Assembly (NCBI RefSeq): GCF_000175615.1
Contig: NZ_ACVO01000010.1
Location: 3,829-67,828 of the forward strand
Source: Rothia mucilaginosa ATCC 25296
GTDB lineage: Bacteria > Actinomycetota > Actinomycetes > Actinomycetales > Micrococcaceae
Direction: 5' to 3'
DNA length: 64,000 bases
The first letter of the stretch is position 1. Each line of letters begins with the position of its first letter. Made by a program: the position numbers and the translations under genes. This document shows, piece by piece, positions 8,899-17,099 of this stretch. A model generated the notes under the pieces. That model searched no databases and had not been told where the DNA came from. It was given only the letters and a program-made list of their open reading frames with translations.

Positions 8899-9561
8899 CT
8901 ACATGTCTACTTCGGCGAGGCCCGAAATTTCCTTGTCCTTGATGTGCGGGATGGTGGAGTTCCAGTTCATCCACGCCTTGACCTGCGCAGCTTCTTCGGG
9001 GTTGTTCATATCTGGCCAGCGGTCGTTTTCGATCCTGAATCGGGTCATTGCGAGGAGGGGGTAGCCCTCATAGATGGGCCCGAAACGCGCAATGCGCTTA
9101 CCCGATTTCGTGTCGAAGGAGACGGAGTCTGAAATTTCACTGTCGGAACTCTGCGTATACGTGACCTTATCGATCGCGTTGAGCGGGTAGAAGGTTTTAT
9201 TGTCGTGCCCGTTGTCCTCTTCGAATCCTTCCGGCGAGATTTTAGTGTAAGAACCAGCGGTTTCGTTAAAGACATATAGAAGAAAGCACGTGAAGAGGAA
9301 AGCTCCGACATCATATAGAAAATGGAATCCTATATCGCCCAGCAGATGCACCATAAACATCAGAGCAGGGGTCATGGGAAGCGCGACGGCAAGCACAATT
9401 ATTTCGGAGCGGTCGCTTCGAGTAATGTAAATGTTTTTGGCGTACAGCTTCTTGTCTCGGCGTCGGTTGATTTCGTAGACAATGATGGACCGGACCATCT
9501 TGTACATCTGTAGGACATTTACTACGCCCCAGAGGGCAATCATGGTGTAGTTCATCATCAT
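8899..9561 (-). CDS. Membrane protein of unknown family (paralogue of 13044-13703)
   Basis: About 220 residues. One membrane helix lies at the N terminus and two lie near residues 50-95, followed by a cytosolic C-terminal domain. That domain shares KISPEG, YPLNAID, RFRIENDRWPDMNNP and GLAEVDM with the gene at 13044-13703, so the two are paralogues. ATG 9561 is preferred over an upstream in-frame TTG because agaaaggg sits 12 nt before it. The two paralogues point outward and bracket the duplicated island between them. The layout (helices then a beta-rich domain) resembles bacterial PH-like membrane proteins, without a clear match. Function unknown. Confidence 0.75.
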   Translation of the reverse strand: MMMNYTMIALWGVVNVLQMYKMVRSIIVYEINRRRDKKLYAKNIYITRSDRSEIIVLAVALPMTPALMFMVHLLGDIGFHFLYDVGAFLFTCFLLYVFNETAGSYTKISPEGFEEDNGHDNKTFYPLNAIDKVTYTQSSDSEISDSVSFDTKSGKRIARFGPIYEGYPLLAMTRFRIENDRWPDMNNPEEAAQVKAWMNWNSTIPHIKDKEISGLAEVDM

Positions 9562-9649
9562 GGTGGTCAACTACCCTTTCTGTTTTATCGGTGACCGGCA
9601 GCCTTCCGGCAACGATGCGGAGGGTGCGGGTTCGTTCTCAGAGTAGCCG

Positions 9650-9834
9650 AGGAAATTGGGTGGTTAAGCCCAGATTCGGGTTATCTGCAGAGTGGTTGCC
9701 GAGTCTTCACCGGAGCATTGCGTCGAGTTAACCTTCTGGTCAGATACCGTGCGATAGGCTAAGGATGTGCCCGCCACCTCGCCGTAGCGAGCACGATTCA
9801 CCAACCACTACCGCACAAGGACGTACACACTATG
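9650..9834 (+). repeat. Direct repeat copy A: promoter/leader of the 249-aa gene
   Basis: This stretch recurs at 11211-11395, exactly 1561 bases downstream. From 9702 to the start codon the copies differ at only a few positions; the outer left part is more diverged but still aligned (aggaaattgggtggt versus aggaaatcgggtggt). It ends at the ATG of the following gene and so contains its promoter and leader. A -10-like TAGGCT lies near 9756. Confidence 0.85.
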
Positions 9835-10581
9835 AACGCTGCTGAAACCGGAACCCTTTGGGGGCTTATCGTCGCCCTGATACCGGGTATCCGTATTAAG
9901 CTCGGCAAACCCACCCTGAATAAGAGGCAGAAGAGACCCATCGCGGCGTTTATCTTCTTCTGGTTTGTGACTATTCTCGGGTTTGTCGGTGCACCGCTTA
10001 TTTGGCTATCTCTTGGTCGCTGGGATGCCCAACCAGGAACAGAAGAATTTACTGTTGCAATTTCTGGCCTCATTTTTAGTATCGTGTCTCTTGGTCTGCT
10101 GGGCGCTATCCCGCTGAACCACTGCTACGCCTTCTACCTTGAGCTGCGTGAGGATCACGTGCGGTGGCGTAATTGGCGGTGGAAGGAACGCACTTTCACC
10201 TACCCCTCGATTACGTTCGCACATGTGGAGAACAACGGCAAGAACGGGTTCTTGCGCATCGGCAGTACCGAAATGGGTAAGCGTACCTGCAGCTTTGACC
10301 CGTATCAGTTCGATGCGACGATTCTTATGGCGCAGGTGCTGTACCGTGACGATCACGGGCGTTGGGCTGAGGAGGACGGTCTGGATGTGATGAGTGTGGT
10401 GGGGATGTATGGCTCTTCGCGCGATATTTATGCCCAGTTTTATGACTTGTGTAAGACGAAGTATGTGGTGGGTGTGACGAAGAGTGAGCGTCAGAAGCGC
10501 CGCCGTAGGGCTGCGCGTAATGAGGCGCGTAGGCTGGAGCGTCAGCAGGCGCGCGAAGAGGCACGCCGCGAAAAGGAATGA
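9832..10581 (+). CDS. Membrane protein of unknown function with basic C-terminal tail
   Basis: A 249-residue protein. Two or three membrane helices lie between residues ~5 and 105 (PIAAFIFFWFVTILGFVG, then FSIVSLGLLGAIPL). A beta-rich cytosolic part follows (YLELREDHVRWRNWRWKERTF), then a very basic helical tail of about 35 residues rich in Arg, Glu and Gln. The tail may bind nucleic acid, phospholipid head groups or the ribosome; this is only a composition-based guess. Its promoter region is duplicated at 11211, but the gene itself is not. No family recognised. Confidence 0.7.
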   Translation: MNAAETGTLWGLIVALIPGIRIKLGKPTLNKRQKRPIAAFIFFWFVTILGFVGAPLIWLSLGRWDAQPGTEEFTVAISGLIFSIVSLGLLGAIPLNHCYAFYLELREDHVRWRNWRWKERTFTYPSITFAHVENNGKNGFLRIGSTEMGKRTCSFDPYQFDATILMAQVLYRDDHGRWAEEDGLDVMSVVGMYGSSRDIYAQFYDLCKTKYVVGVTKSERQKRRRRAARNEARRLERQQAREEARREKE

Positions 10582-10626
10582 GTTAGTGAAGCTGTAAATT
10601 TCTACGCTGGGAAGAGGTGATTCACG

Positions 10627-11061
10627 GTGAAAAATAATGTTTCGAAGAAAAGGAATAGTTCAAAGAAAAAGAAGAATAAAGTTACCTTCAAAGAGTATCT
10701 TCGTAGAAAAGGAAGAGATATTTGGTATGACCGTGAAGCCATTATATTTTGTGTAGGTGTTATCGCCGTATTTGGTTTTTTATATTTCATGACTCATTAC
10801 AACCCGAATAATGACTCTGAAATATGCACTATCGAGTCGGTTGAAATTATTGAGCACGAGGACCCTTACGCAATCTCCGGTGTCTTTGAGACGGAAGAGT
10901 GCGGAACTATCACGATGTGGCACGCTCCCGATGGGGAACGTATCTACCCCTACCTCAACAGTATTGAGGCGGGTAAGAAATATAGGGCCTATAAGTCCTT
11001 CGATACCCGTAACGATGAAACAGGCTTCACCGCCATCCGCTTTGAAGAAATCAAAGAATAA
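10627..11061 (+). CDS. Small single-span membrane protein, family copy 1
   Basis: A 144-residue protein starting at GTG behind gaagaggtga. The N-terminal ~30 residues are almost all Lys, Asn, Arg and Ser. One membrane helix follows (about residues 40-58), then an extracytoplasmic domain with two Cys (ICTIESVEIIEHEDPY and EECGTI). The gene is clearly more AT- and Lys-rich than its neighbours. It is a tandem paralogue of 11474-11965. The Cys pair may form a disulfide outside the cell. The family is unknown to me. Confidence 0.75.
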   Translation: MKNNVSKKRNSSKKKKNKVTFKEYLRRKGRDIWYDREAIIFCVGVIAVFGFLYFMTHYNPNNDSEICTIESVEIIEHEDPYAISGVFETEECGTITMWHAPDGERIYPYLNSIEAGKKYRAYKSFDTRNDETGFTAIRFEEIKE

Positions 11062-11091
11062 CCAGCTCATGAGCCATAAATAAAGCCCCGG

Positions 11092-11128
11092 GTGGCGCGA
11101 GTCTTCAACTCGCACCGTCCGGGGCTTT
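11092..11128 (+). terminator. Terminator after family copy 1
   Basis: The arms aaagccccgg and ccggggcttt form the ends of an imperfect hairpin, followed by a short T-rich stretch. Confidence 0.7.
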
Positions 11129-11210
11129 CCATATGAAATCGGCAAACCATTTCGCGCCACCCTTCACCTTCAACAATTCAGGAGGGGTAGGCTCCCCCTC
11201 GGGGCATCTC

Positions 11211-11395
11211 AGGAAATCGGGTGGTCACACACAGGGCCCGGCCCTCTGATGAATGGTCGCCCAGTCTTCACCCGAGCATTGCGTCGAGTTAACCTTCTGG
11301 TCAGATACCGTGCGATAGGCTAAGGATGTGCCCGCCACCTCGCCGTAGCGAGCATGATTCACCAACCACTACCGCACAAGGACGTACACACCATG
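11211..11395 (+). repeat. Direct repeat copy B (duplicated promoter/leader)
   Basis: Second copy of the 9650-9834 segment. It still ends in an ATG (11393) but opens only a 5-codon frame (MSAAL, then TGA). The promoter therefore survived a duplication whose coding part was lost, and it may now drive 11474-12895. Confidence 0.85.
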
Positions 11396-11408
11396 AGTGC
11401 AGCTCTTT

Positions 11409-11441
11409 GAGGCAACCCGCTTTGAAGACATCACAGAGCAA
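11409..11441 (+). pseudogene. Remnant 3' end of a third copy of the small membrane protein
   Basis: In one frame the bases read EATRFEDITEQ, close to the C-terminal TAIRFEEIKE and SVLRFEEIKE of the two intact paralogues. It lies directly behind the orphan promoter copy. This looks like the join of a deletion that fused a promoter to the tail of a lost third paralogue. The match is short, so this is inference. Confidence 0.5.
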
Positions 11442-11473
11442 CAGCCTCTAGCCCAGAAAGAAGGTGAAAAGCA

Positions 11474-11965
11474 GTGAAAAAGAACTCCCCAAGGAAAAAG
11501 AATGTTTCAAAGAAAAGAAACAGTTCAAAGAAAAATGGTTACCCAAAGAAAAAATCTATTATCACGAAGAAGCCCACAAAGAAAGTCGCTTTCAAGAATT
11601 TTCTTCGCTCAAAGGCTAACGATATTTGGCGTGACCGCGAGAGAATCCTACTGATGTTGTGCATTCTGGCATTTCCCGCGTCCTTATATTTCATTTTTTA
11701 TGTCAACCCATACAACGACTCCACTATCTGCACTGTTACCTCAGTCGAAATCATTGAACATGAGGACCCCTACTCAATCTCCGGTGAATTCGAAACGGAA
11801 GAGTGCGGAATCATCACAACATCGAACGCCCCCGATGGAGAACGTATCTACCCCTACCTCCAGAACTTCAAGACGGGCAAGAAATACAGGGCATATAAGT
11901 CTCTGCTGACCCGAAACGATGAATTCGACTTCAGCGTCCTCCGCTTTGAAGAGATCAAAGAGTAA
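11474..11965 (+). CDS. Small single-span membrane protein, family copy 2
   Basis: A 163-residue paralogue of 10627-11061 with a longer Lys-rich N terminus (about 45 residues, KKRNSSKKN repeated in spirit). It has the same single membrane helix and the same outer domain (VEIIEHEDPYSISG, ETEECG, APDGERIYPYL, RFEEIKE at the end). It begins at GTG behind agaaggtgaaaagca. The 300-residue membrane protein follows after 27 bases, probably in one transcript driven by repeat copy B. The outer domain is far more conserved than the tail and the helix, so it is probably the functional part. Confidence 0.75.
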   Translation: MKKNSPRKKNVSKKRNSSKKNGYPKKKSIITKKPTKKVAFKNFLRSKANDIWRDRERILLMLCILAFPASLYFIFYVNPYNDSTICTVTSVEIIEHEDPYSISGEFETEECGIITTSNAPDGERIYPYLQNFKTGKKYRAYKSLLTRNDEFDFSVLRFEEIKE

Positions 11966-11992
11966 CCCCACCCCCGCAGAAAGGAATCCACC

Positions 11993-12895
11993 GTGAGCTT
12001 TATCGGCGACTTTATCATCGGCTTTTTTGGAGAGGCCCTCGCCTCCTCACCAACACTGCAGCGAGTATGCCTGTGGATTCTTTTCTCTATATCCATTCTT
12101 CTCATGCTTGTCCCCGTCATGACGGGTGAATACGCGTGGAGCATCCTATCCATCTCGATCATGCTGTTTTCGGTCGTGACGATTGACGGCACGCATGAGC
12201 AGTGCGTGAAAAACACCAAGAACGGCGGCGCGTACCACTACTTTCTGCTGACGGTGGGCACGCTCTGCGTCGCCGTGATTGTTCTGCTCGCTGCTCTCTC
12301 CCTGGCGGGTGTCCCGCAGGTTGCCTTCACCCCGCAGGTGGACGGCATCAATTTCGCGCCCTGGTATGTGGCGGCGTCCGCACTGGTTCTGTTGCTGTTC
12401 TTCTACAATGCCGCGCAGCCGAGCGACGAGATCCCTAACCTGCGCCGTATGGAGCGCATCAACCGGTATGTGCGCGCGGTGGTGCTGGGTGTGAGCGCCC
12501 TGATGGTGCTCTTCTGCCTGCTGATTCCGGTGGTTTCTTTCGCTGCTGCCGGTTATGAGCCTGTGGGTATTTCGGTGGTGCTGTGCCTGGTGCCGGTTTT
12601 CCTGATTTTTGTGCGCCGCACCCTGTTCAAGCTGTGGGCGTCGACCTTTGAGGAGGGCACTGCCGGGTATGGCGTGTTGCGTGGCTTCTGCGTAGCCCTG
12701 GTGGGTTTGGGTGGATGTTTGGCGGCGGTCCGTCTTGCCGCTGATGTTGTGCAGTCAGGTAGCGGGTTGTCGCTGGTGTATGTGGTGCCGGTGATCGCCT
12801 CGTACCTGCTGGTGAAGAGGTACGTGACCGTGGGTGTTGCTATCCCCGAGAAGGAAGATGAGGAGGACCCGGAGGCTGAACCTGCAGCAAGCTAA
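11993..12895 (+). CDS. Polytopic membrane protein of unknown function
   Basis: A 300-residue protein starting at GTG behind agaaagga. About seven or eight hydrophobic segments span the length, with an acidic tail (EKEDEEDPEAEPAAS). A basic loop (NLRRMERINRYVR) lies near the middle. No transporter or enzyme motif is visible. It follows the small membrane protein closely and is likely co-transcribed with it. Within the island its base composition returns to the usual high-GC pattern about 200 bases in. Confidence 0.7.
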   Translation: MSFIGDFIIGFFGEALASSPTLQRVCLWILFSISILLMLVPVMTGEYAWSILSISIMLFSVVTIDGTHEQCVKNTKNGGAYHYFLLTVGTLCVAVIVLLAALSLAGVPQVAFTPQVDGINFAPWYVAASALVLLLFFYNAAQPSDEIPNLRRMERINRYVRAVVLGVSALMVLFCLLIPVVSFAAAGYEPVGISVVLCLVPVFLIFVRRTLFKLWASTFEEGTAGYGVLRGFCVALVGLGGCLAAVRLAADVVQSGSGLSLVYVVPVIASYLLVKRYVTVGVAIPEKEDEEDPEAEPAAS

Positions 12896-13043
12896 ACCGT
12901 GGAGCCCCGCGGGTTGAGGAGCCTTGTGCGCCAAGCGCACGGTCTAGGACGATTCGCACACCGGGGTATCCTTGGGGAAGGTACGCCACCTGCCGGTGGT
13001 GCGCTTCCGGATATTCACCAACCACACGAAACGAGAACCTGTC

Positions 13044-13703
13044 ATGCGCATTTTCCTGATTATTATCTGGGGCATTATGGCCTTCATCTCGGTAACCGGG
13101 ACGCTCTACATCATTATCAACTATGAGATTCAGCGCTGGAAGGATATGGAGCGCCGCCGCCAAGGTGCGTACATCCGACGAGTTAATCAGGCCGAGGCTC
13201 TTCTAACAATATTTACCCCTGGGATTCCGTGCCTTTTTCTCTACCTTCATATTGTTGACGAGGGTTCTGCGGGTATCTTCTATGAATCGATTGCATTACT
13301 TGGGTCAATCGGGCTCATGATGTATGCCTGGTACGTACACATTGCCTATGTGAAGATCTCCCCTGAAGGTATTGAGCAGCGTATGTGGTCGGCGCGTACA
13401 ACTGTTTACCCGGTCAACGCTATTGACGGAATTGAATACTATAAGGCACTTGCTGTAGATAGTCAGGACCTCGTCTCTTTCTATAGCAAGTCTGGGAAGT
13501 TGATTGCTGCTTTCTCTCCGATTATTCACAAGAATTATCGTCTGATGGCGATTGTGCGGTTCAGGATTGATAATGACCGCTGGCCTGATATGAATAATCC
13601 AAGTGATATTGCTCGGGTGGATGAGCTAGATGATGGTCGTGAGATAGTCCCCTACTTTAGGGAGCGCAAGAAGGTAACTGGTCTTGCCGACGTGGATATG
13701 TAG
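13044..13703 (+). CDS. Membrane protein of unknown family (paralogue of 8899-9561)
   Basis: About 219 residues, starting at ATG 13044 behind acgagaacc. It has an N-terminal helix (IFLIIIWGIMAFISV) and two more helices near residues 55-100. The C-terminal domain shares YVKISPEGIE, TVYPVNAIDG, RFRIDNDRWPDMNNP and GLADVDM with 8899-9561. The invariant DRWPDMNNP and terminal LA(D/E)VDM motifs suggest an interaction surface. Function unknown. It forms the outer right edge of the duplicated island. Confidence 0.75.
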   Translation: MRIFLIIIWGIMAFISVTGTLYIIINYEIQRWKDMERRRQGAYIRRVNQAEALLTIFTPGIPCLFLYLHIVDEGSAGIFYESIALLGSIGLMMYAWYVHIAYVKISPEGIEQRMWSARTTVYPVNAIDGIEYYKALAVDSQDLVSFYSKSGKLIAAFSPIIHKNYRLMAIVRFRIDNDRWPDMNNPSDIARVDELDDGREIVPYFRERKKVTGLADVDM

Positions 13704-13734
13704 CACCGCATCAACCCCGAGAATCAAGCACAGG

Positions 13735-13780
13735 AAAGCCCCCGCAGCCGAGAGTCATCCTCTCAGCCGCGGGGGCTTTA
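13735..13780. terminator. Bidirectional terminator between convergent genes
   Basis: The arms aaagcccccgc and gcgggggcttt frame a partly paired loop. It lies between the membrane protein gene and the convergent surface protein gene. Confidence 0.85.
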
Positions 13781-13810
13781 TCGTATCAGCGCATCCTCAC
13801 GCGGCGAGCG

Positions 13811-16800
13811 TTAAGAGGCGCGGCGGCGAGAACGCAGCACCATCGCAGTGCCAGCACCGAGCACCAGTGCGCCACCCACAGCCACAGACACCGCACCGAA
13901 ACCAGTACGCGCCAGGCCGCCCTGCTGGGAGCTCACGCCACCCGACGCAGCAGACACACCGGACTGACCCAAAGAGCCGCCACCAGTACCACCACCGGAG
14001 ACACCACCCGGGTACACGCCGCCAGCAGAACCATCAGCCGAACCCTCAGAGGAGCCCTGCGCGTTCACATCACCGGCAGCGCCAGAAGCACCAGCCTGAC
14101 CGGACTGACCAGCCTGCGCGGCACCAGACTTCGCGGAGCCGGGCTGGTTGGCACCAGCGGTACCGCCCGGGGTTGCCGAATCCACACGGCGCACACCACT
14201 AAAGTCGTCCGCAGCCGCGTTCGGGTCCTTCGGCACGGCAGTCTCAAACGAGCACGCATCCGACGCCTTCTTACCCACAGCAACCGCAAGCTGCTGCACC
14301 GGGCTGTTCACCTCAGTACCATCAGCCAGGGTCGCGGAATAGTGCACGTCAAACATGTACTGACCGGGCTCAGAGAACACCCAGTTCGCGTGCGCGTGCG
14401 TCGCGTAATCAATGTCGATCGTGGTCTTGCCGGTCGTCGAATCCAGCAGCACATCCGCACCATTCAGCGACTCAGTGAACATGCCAAAGCGCGCACCCTC
14501 AGGCATAACCTTCGGAACCACGTGCAGGCGCACGGGGCCGCGCAGCTGCGAGTAGTCAATGTCCTGCGTGTTGTAGCCGGGCCAGGGCAGGCCGCTCTGC
14601 TGGGTCTGCGGCAGGCCGTAGAAGGCGGTACCGACCGGGCCCATGAAGTTCAGCTTCTCATCAGCCATACGTTCGGTGCGCACACGGCGGGCGTTCTCGC
14701 TGACCGTCCACACGACCGAATCGAGCGGGCGCACCGTCGAATCAGCGTCAATGATGCCGCTGTCATCACGCAGACCCACGGACAGCTGGCGGTCCTTCAG
14801 GGTCGCCTGAATGTCCAGGTGGCCGTGCGAAATCTTGGTGCGACCGTCAATCTGACCAGGCACGCACTGGTTACCCGGGGTTCCGGGGGTGGACGGCTGC
14901 GCAGACGGCGCCGGGCTAGTCGGAGCAGGTGCGCTCGGGGTCGGGTTCGCGGGCGCCGGAGTCGTCGGAGCCGGAGTGGAGGGCACCGGAGCAGGCACGC
15001 TCGGCTCTGCGGAGGGGGTCGGCACCGCAGGCACGGTCGGAACCTCGCTGGGGGACACCGACGGAACGGTGCTGGGCTCAGCGGTCGGAGCCTCGGAAGG
15101 AGCCTCGCTCGGCTCAGCGCTAGGAGCTTCAGTCGGCGCGACGGTAGGCTCAGCGCTCGGCGACGGATCCACCGGAGCAGGCTTCGGCGCATCACTAATG
15201 GGTGCGCTATCGGGAGCCAAAGCACCGTGCGCAGTGTACTTGGTGCCCGGCTCGTAGTTCGCCGCAACCTCAGTGGTGGAGGCGGAAGCGTTCATATCCG
15301 GGTGGGTCAGCATCTTCACGCGCAGAGCCGTGCCCTTGTAGAACGACTCATCACGGAAGGTAAAACGCGCCACACCATCCTCAACGGAGCCTTCCAGGTC
15401 GAGGTACGGGTAGACCGGGTCATCCTGGGCGTAGAAGCCGCCGCGCATGAAGCCGCGCACCTTCGGGTCCTTGAAGCGGACCTCAACGGTGCTGAAGCCG
15501 TTGCCGTTCGGGGTGACGGTCACGTCGTAGTCCATGCTGGTCGGCGTGTACTGCTGGGTGCTGAGTACGGTGTTCGCCTGATCCGGGATTTCTTCGGGCC
15601 AGGAACCGTTACCGTCATCGCTGTACACGCTCTCAGCCTTGCCGGGCTCGTAGGTGAGCTTGTGCGAGATCCAGCGGGACGCCTCCGCGCTGTTCGCATC
15701 GGAGGTGTCGGGGGTGAAGACAGCCTGCAGCTGGGAACCCTCGCTACCGAGCATTTCAGACCAGGTGGCGGTACCGTTCACGACCGGCAGGTCGGTCAGG
15801 AAGTAGCCGTTGTTGTACAGGGTCAGGGTGCCCTTGAGGTTCTTGTTCGCGGCGGTGAAGGTGATGTCGCTGAGCTTGTCGTCGGCGTCCTTGTTCTTAG
15901 CCGGGTCGGCGTCCAGGCGGTGCGGTGCCACGGACAGCACGTACTTTGCGGCGTCCAGGTCACCGACGGGTGCCGCGTTGTAGCGGTCGACGGTGGGCAC
16001 GGCGGTGGGGGTGCCGTCACCGAGCACGGGCTGCATGCCACCAACCTGCCAGACCAGCTTCGACGGCTTGGAGCTAATGATGCGGCCGTCGGTGGAGCGC
16101 GCCACGGTGCGGTAGGTGACCACGTAGCGGCCGGGGCGGGTGAAGGTCGTGGTGTTGTGGGTGTGGCTACCTTTGTCGAGCAGCCAGGAGTGCCAGCCGG
16201 TCGAGCTGCTGGAGAGCATACGGTACACGTCAGCGGGGGCGTCGTCCGGGTTGTAGCGGAAGAGCTCCATACGGCCGGGGCCCTCAACGGAGAGAATGTC
16301 GGTAGCGAACACGCCGTCACGGAAACGCTCAGTGGGCACCTTCGTGGATGCGCCCAGGCCAGCCCAGATGGGGTCCTGGTTGCCGTAGGTCAGGTGCGGT
16401 GCCATGTAGAGGGTCTGGCCGGGTTCGCCGAGGAACGCCAGGGAGGGCGAGTCGCCCAGGGTCATGGTGTACTGCGACTTGCCGTCCCTGGTGCTGTAGC
16501 CCTTGCCGACCCAGTTGACGGTCTTGTCCAGTTCGTAGGTGTCTGCACCGGTCTTGTAGGGGTTCGCCTCGTTCATGAGGACGAAGGTGCCGTTCTGCTC
16601 GTCCCAGTATGCCTTGGGGGCGTCAACGTGGCCCTTGGTGGTGACGATTTTGCCGTCGTCGGGGCCTGCTGCGGCGGGCAGGGAGGGGGCAGCGCCGGCG
16701 AGCGCGAGCAGTGCTGCGGCGGAAAGGAATGCGGCTGCGCGGCGGAGGGCGGGCTTGCCGCCAGGGATGAAGAGTGCGGGGGTGTGTGTGGTGACCCGTC

Positions 16801-16825
16801 GTTGGGTCTGCTTCTGAGAGCTCAT
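13811..16825 (-). CDS. Large surface-anchored choice-of-anchor-M protein with LARTG sorting signal
   Basis: About 1004 residues. It is exported, with a Sec-type signal ending near LPAAAGP. Two choice-of-anchor-M modules each carry the short actinobacterial surface repeat (GSHTHNTTTFTRPGRY and ATHAHANWVFSEPGQY). Between them lies a ~110-residue Pro/Ser/Glu/Thr/Ala-rich stalk. The end is a Gly/Ser/Ala-rich stretch, then LARTG near 13901-13915, a hydrophobic helix and RSRRRAS. LAxTG is the motif known for class E sortases, and such a sortase lies at 58599-59348. Start ATG 16825 is chosen for its Shine-Dalgarno (agaaagg). The gene diverges from the anchored-repeat ABC operon and probably serves as its surface receptor or scaffold. 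The ligand is not evident. Confidence 0.85.
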   Translation of the reverse strand: MSSQKQTQRRVTTHTPALFIPGGKPALRRAAAFLSAAALLALAGAAPSLPAAAGPDDGKIVTTKGHVDAPKAYWDEQNGTFVLMNEANPYKTGADTYELDKTVNWVGKGYSTRDGKSQYTMTLGDSPSLAFLGEPGQTLYMAPHLTYGNQDPIWAGLGASTKVPTERFRDGVFATDILSVEGPGRMELFRYNPDDAPADVYRMLSSSSTGWHSWLLDKGSHTHNTTTFTRPGRYVVTYRTVARSTDGRIISSKPSKLVWQVGGMQPVLGDGTPTAVPTVDRYNAAPVGDLDAAKYVLSVAPHRLDADPAKNKDADDKLSDITFTAANKNLKGTLTLYNNGYFLTDLPVVNGTATWSEMLGSEGSQLQAVFTPDTSDANSAEASRWISHKLTYEPGKAESVYSDDGNGSWPEEIPDQANTVLSTQQYTPTSMDYDVTVTPNGNGFSTVEVRFKDPKVRGFMRGGFYAQDDPVYPYLDLEGSVEDGVARFTFRDESFYKGTALRVKMLTHPDMNASASTTEVAANYEPGTKYTAHGALAPDSAPISDAPKPAPVDPSPSAEPTVAPTEAPSAEPSEAPSEAPTAEPSTVPSVSPSEVPTVPAVPTPSAEPSVPAPVPSTPAPTTPAPANPTPSAPAPTSPAPSAQPSTPGTPGNQCVPGQIDGRTKISHGHLDIQATLKDRQLSVGLRDDSGIIDADSTVRPLDSVVWTVSENARRVRTERMADEKLNFMGPVGTAFYGLPQTQQSGLPWPGYNTQDIDYSQLRGPVRLHVVPKVMPEGARFGMFTESLNGADVLLDSTTGKTTIDIDYATHAHANWVFSEPGQYMFDVHYSATLADGTEVNSPVQQLAVAVGKKASDACSFETAVPKDPNAAADDFSGVRRVDSATPGGTAGANQPGSAKSGAAQAGQSGQAGASGAAGDVNAQGSSEGSADGSAGGVYPGGVSGGGTGGGSLGQSGVSAASGGVSSQQGGLARTGFGAVSVAVGGALVLGAGTAMVLRSRRRAS

Positions 16826-16875
16826 GACAACCTTTCTCATTTTTCTATTTCTTAGGGTAGCTCTTTTGCAAATAA

Positions 16876-16904
16876 TTGTCATTTAGAACCTAAGTGAGTA
16901 TAGT
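16876..16904 (+). promoter_or_regulatory. Promoter of the anchored-repeat transport operon
   Basis: TTGTCA (16876-16881), a 17-bp spacer and TATAGT (16899-16904) form a good housekeeping promoter about 195 bases upstream of the first operon gene. The -35 lies in an imperfect dyad (aaataattgtcattt). Operons of this family are often metal-controlled, so this is a candidate repressor site, but I could not match it to a known Zur or DtxR box. A weaker opposite promoter (TTGCAA, 18 bp, TAGAAA) could serve the divergent gene. Confidence 0.55.
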
Positions 16905-17099
16905 GATTCTCAGAAACACGTGTGCGCCGAGGCGCGCCCAAAAACGCACACCACGTACATCCACAAAGAGAAAAACACGGCAGAGCGCACCCCGGACGCA
17001 GGGGAGAAACCGGCAACAGGCCGCCGGACCCAGCACCGGGCAAGCCCCGAAAGCATCGGGCAACGCGCCAGCCAACGAGCAGTCATCCAAGGAGCCACC

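Noticed and set aside
11393..11410. MSAAL as a leader peptide
   Set aside because: It is explained by the duplicated start codon of the 249-residue gene followed by a deletion join; no pairing elements are seen.
14342..16855. 837-codon open frame opposite the LARTG surface protein
   Set aside because: Low-complexity Arg/Gly/Ser text mirroring the Pro/Ala/Ser-rich stalk of the real gene; no family motif and no ribosome site.
16860..16910. Zur or DtxR box upstream of the anchored-repeat operon
   Set aside because: The dyad is imperfect and does not match the consensus sequences I know for either regulator closely enough.
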